Assembly: GCA_009787915.1 (NCBI GenBank)
Contig: WQSK01000016.1
Span: forward strand, 1 to 18,120
Direction: 5' to 3'
Length of the DNA stretch: 18,120 nt
Source: Bacillota bacterium
Lineage (GTDB): Bacteria; Bacillota; Clostridia; Christensenellales; UBA1242
In this document: positions 16,592 to 18,120 of the stretch, piece by piece
Position numbering within the stretch: the first letter of the stretch is position 1
Layout: each line of letters opens with the position of its first letter
Made by a program: the position numbers and the translations under genes
The notes under the pieces: model-generated
The model's input: the letters and a program-made list of their open reading frames with translations, nothing else
The model's database searches: none
What the model was told of the DNA's origin: nothing

Positions 16592-16620
16592 ATTATATCA
16601 CAGATTTAGCATATTGTCAA
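16592..16620 (-). promoter_or_regulatory. Consensus sigma-A promoter of the 58-aa gene
   Basis: TTGACA (16620-16615), 17-bp spacer, TATAAT (16597-16592): every box base matches. Predicted start near 16585 leaves a 26-nt leader containing AAAAGGAG (16569-16576). The -35 begins 4 bp after the preceding gene's stop. Confidence 0.88.
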
Positions 16621-16623
16621 GTA

Positions 16624-17382
16624 CTACGCTTTTTTCGCAGGAGTTTTTTTAGCCACAGTGGTTTTCGGGGTCTGTGTTTTTGGTTCTTCTGAAACAACTG
16701 GGGCTGGCTCAACCTCTGGCTTTGATTCCCCTGCTTTTTCGGCTTCAAGTTTCGCCAAGTATTTTTCATTTTCGCGCTTTACCATGAAGATGCTTTTGAT
16801 GTCTTGGTTTGGGCCTTTAAGCATTATTGTAATCAAAATTTCTTCGGTAAGCATAAGTGCCAAGTAACTGATAACGACTATGAGGTGTATTTCAAGCCAT
16901 GCCGCTGCACCAACAAAGAAGTACAAAATTGGAATCGTGAACAAAAGAAATCCAAGGAGTTTAATTCCATATGTATGGAGCAAGATTGAGGATTTTCTGT
17001 TTTTGATAACCGCGAATAGACCGTTGGCGGACTTGAAACCAAGACCTGCGAGGAACGTTGGATAGACCCATGAACTGAAATCCATAATCGGGATAAAGAA
17101 AACAAACGAAACAACCACCATAATCATATCGGATATGCCGTCTATTGTTGCACCTGTGTTACTCTGGCCCCCTGGAATCCACCTTGCGATTGTGCCGTCG
17201 ATAATGTCGGTAAAGCCCGCGAACATAAAAAACGAAAGCGTTACAATTGCAAGTGTGCTCTCGGACGAGAACGGATGACCGCCCAACCATATGACCAAAA
17301 ACAGCGGAATCAAGCCAACCGAGATTGCGATTCTCATGACGCCCAATGTGTTCGGGATGTATCTTAGTTTGTATTTAAACAT
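16624..17382 (-). CDS. CDP-alcohol phosphatidyltransferase family membrane enzyme (252 aa)
   Basis: The family transfers a phosphatidyl group from a CDP-linked lipid to an alcohol, or a related phospho-alcohol, at the membrane. The CAP active-site pattern is visible: D59, D62-G63, A66-R67, G77, D81 and D85 (TDIIDGTIARW, then GATIDGISD). The gap from AR to G is nine residues, where eight is usual. About six hydrophobic segments span residues 12-188. The tail from 203 is Lys/Glu/Pro/Ala-rich and ends KKTPAKKA, which PgsA-type enzymes generally lack. The start has GGTAGGT 8 nt upstream and its own consensus promoter. Acceptor alcohol cannot be told; phosphatidylglycerophosphate or cardiolipin synthesis is possible. 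Confidence 0.87.
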   Translation of the reverse strand: MFKYKLRYIPNTLGVMRIAISVGLIPLFLVIWLGGHPFSSESTLAIVTLSFFMFAGFTDIIDGTIARWIPGGQSNTGATIDGISDMIMVVVSFVFFIPIMDFSSWVYPTFLAGLGFKSANGLFAVIKNRKSSILLHTYGIKLLGFLLFTIPILYFFVGAAAWLEIHLIVVISYLALMLTEEILITIMLKGPNQDIKSIFMVKRENEKYLAKLEAEKAGESKPEVEPAPVVSEEPKTQTPKTTVAKKTPAKKA

Positions 17383-17414
17383 CTTTTGTTACCTACCATT
17401 TATAAGAATAAACG

Positions 17415-17444
17415 ATTATATACCCGCACACTTGCCCTTGTCAA
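17415..17444 (-). promoter_or_regulatory. Consensus sigma-A promoter of the CDP-alcohol phosphatidyltransferase gene
   Basis: TTGACA (17444-17439), 18-bp spacer, TATAAT (17420-17415). Predicted start near 17408 gives a 26-nt leader with GGTAGGT as ribosome binding site. Confidence 0.82.
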
Positions 17445-17476
17445 GGTTTAGTTTTTTTATAATTCAAGTGGCGGCG

Positions 17477-17492
17477 TGGTATTGTTATACCA
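17477..17492. repeat. Perfect short inverted repeat
   Basis: TGGTAT-TGTT-ATACCA, a 6-bp stem with a 4-nt loop; the half-site TGGTATAC recurs at 17501-17508. It lies about 33 bp upstream of the TTGACA promoter and could be an operator. The 17383-17791 interval has no gene: it holds the promoter, this site and the two repeat structures listed next. Confidence 0.5.
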
Positions 17493-17526
17493 GTATTGTG
17501 TGGTATACTTGCACCCACCCCTATTT

Positions 17527-17708
17527 AAAAACCCCCGTCGCTTTGTGATACCACCAGATACAAAAAACCCCCGTCGCTTCGCGCCACCCCCTTTACAAAA
17601 GGGGGAATGGGCTCGGGTAAAAATTCCCCCTTCATTAAAGGGGGTGGATGCCGATAGGCAGACGGGGGTTTTTACAAACGGGGTGTCGCAGCACGACGGC
17701 GGGGGTTT
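17527..17708. repeat. Nested palindromic intergenic element (MITE/REP-like) with flanking partial copies
   Basis: The core at 17562-17673 has terminal inverted repeats (AAAAAACCCCCGTC and GACGGGGGTTTTT). Inside are two hairpins, CCCCCTTT-ACA-AAAGGGGG at 17587-17605 and CCCCCTT-CATTA-AAGGGGG at 17626-17644, which are reverse complements of each other, so the whole can fold as one arm or as a cruciform. A 17-bp exact copy of the left end sits at 17527-17543 and a degenerate right end (GACGGCGGGGGTTT) at 17695-17708. No coding capacity. It resembles small palindromic elements dispersed in Clostridia and other genomes; runs of T at both ends would allow termination in both directions. Confidence 0.8.
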
Positions 17709-17712
17709 ACAA

Positions 17713-17790
17713 AACCCAGAATAAACCCAAGAACAACCCAGATTTAACCCAAAAATAACCTGGAAATAACCCAGTTAAAAACCCAGAAAT
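17713..17790. repeat. Seven-unit 11-bp repeat array (consensus AACCCAGAAAT)
   Basis: AACCC-like cores start at 17713, 17724, 17735, 17746, 17757 (AACCT), 17768 and 17780, so the period is 11, with one 12. Spacer bases vary while the core is kept. The array sits between the palindromic element and the end of uppP. Confidence 0.85.
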
Positions 17791-17791
17791 T

Positions 17792-18120
17792 TCACCAAAA
17801 CAATATAAACGACACGATTGCAAGGGCCACGAGGTAGATACTGAACCAGTACAATTTTGCGCGCTTGATTAAAACCAGCATGACCTTAATCGAGAATATC
17901 GCCGCCACGAACGCGACCAAAAACCCCAAAATCATCTGCCATGCCCCGATTGAACCAAGACCTCCGTCCGAGGAAAATGCCTCCCAAACAAAAGACGCGA
18001 TAATGATTGGGATTGACATCAAAAATGAAAACTCGGCGGCTTCTTCGCGGCGCGCGCCCGTAGCCATACCCGCGGCAATTGTTGACCCGCTTCGGCTTAT
18101 ACCTGGGAATATCGCCGCTA
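17792..18120 (-). CDS. uppP: Undecaprenyl-diphosphatase, C-terminal part (N-terminus beyond window)
   Basis: The frame enters from the right edge and ends at TGA 17792, giving about 109 residues of a family usually near 270. The fragment carries the family's second signature, PGISRSGSTI, including the catalytic-region Arg and Ser, followed by GARREEAAEFSFLMSIP and three more hydrophobic segments. UppP (BacA) dephosphorylates undecaprenyl diphosphate on the outer face of the membrane, recycling the lipid carrier for peptidoglycan and other wall polymers. The true start lies outside the window. Confidence 0.93.
   Translation of the reverse strand, partial: AAIFPGISRSGSTIAAGMATGARREEAAEFSFLMSIPIIIASFVWEAFSSDGGLGSIGAWQMILGFLVAFVAAIFSIKVMLVLIKRAKLYWFSIYLVALAIVSFILFW

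Noticed and set aside
17476..17724. 82-codon ORF across the palindromic element
   Set aside because: Its sequence is only the translation of palindromic and low-complexity DNA, with no start signals.
17461..17790. CRISPR-like array
   Set aside because: Units are 11 bp with no spacer-length unique sequence, and the hairpin region is one nested palindrome rather than regular repeats; no cas genes nearby.

Overview
The window looks like chromosome of a low-to-mid GC Gram-positive bacterium (Firmicutes/Bacillota, probably an uncultured, host- or gut-type Clostridia-like lineage). Reasons: sigma-A style promoters with TTGACA and TATAAT boxes, AGGAGG ribosome binding sites, a C-terminal undecaprenyl-diphosphatase fragment (so the cell makes peptidoglycan), surface proteins with a signal peptide or a membrane anchor rather than outer-membrane signals, and TGA used as a normal stop. 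The lineage assignment is inference; no rRNA or tRNA gene was seen.

Positions 14761 down to 1 form one tightly packed minus-strand gene block of seven genes, running off the left edge. Gaps are 28 bp or less, and two junctions overlap by 4 and 8 bp. In order of transcription: a 1164-residue surface protein (discoidin-like domain, InlB/MBG-like beta repeats, C-terminal membrane anchor); a 1438-residue acidic, mostly helical, almost lysine-free anchored protein; a 470-residue anchored protein; an ABC ATPase; a 12-segment ABC-2 type permease; a 150-residue anchored beta protein; and a protein of at least 793 residues with a signal-anchor and a probable beta-helix region. One ABC pump core accompanied by five exported or anchored proteins suggests one envelope-associated machine or export pathway. 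I do not recognise it as a described system.

Positions 14762-14924 hold back-to-back divergent promoters: one with a 105-nt leader for the large block, the other apparently giving a leaderless GTG-started mRNA for a charged 164-residue protein (14925-15419). That gene ends in a hairpin terminator that also serves a convergent 60-codon ORF (15457-15639), which itself has a promoter placed for leaderless expression.

Positions 15739-18120 hold ordinary membrane genes: a YjdF/DUF2238-like protein (+), a 58-residue small protein with a consensus promoter (-), a CDP-alcohol phosphatidyltransferase (-), a 400-bp gene-free stretch with a nested palindromic element and a helically phased 11-bp repeat array, and the C-terminal part of uppP (-).
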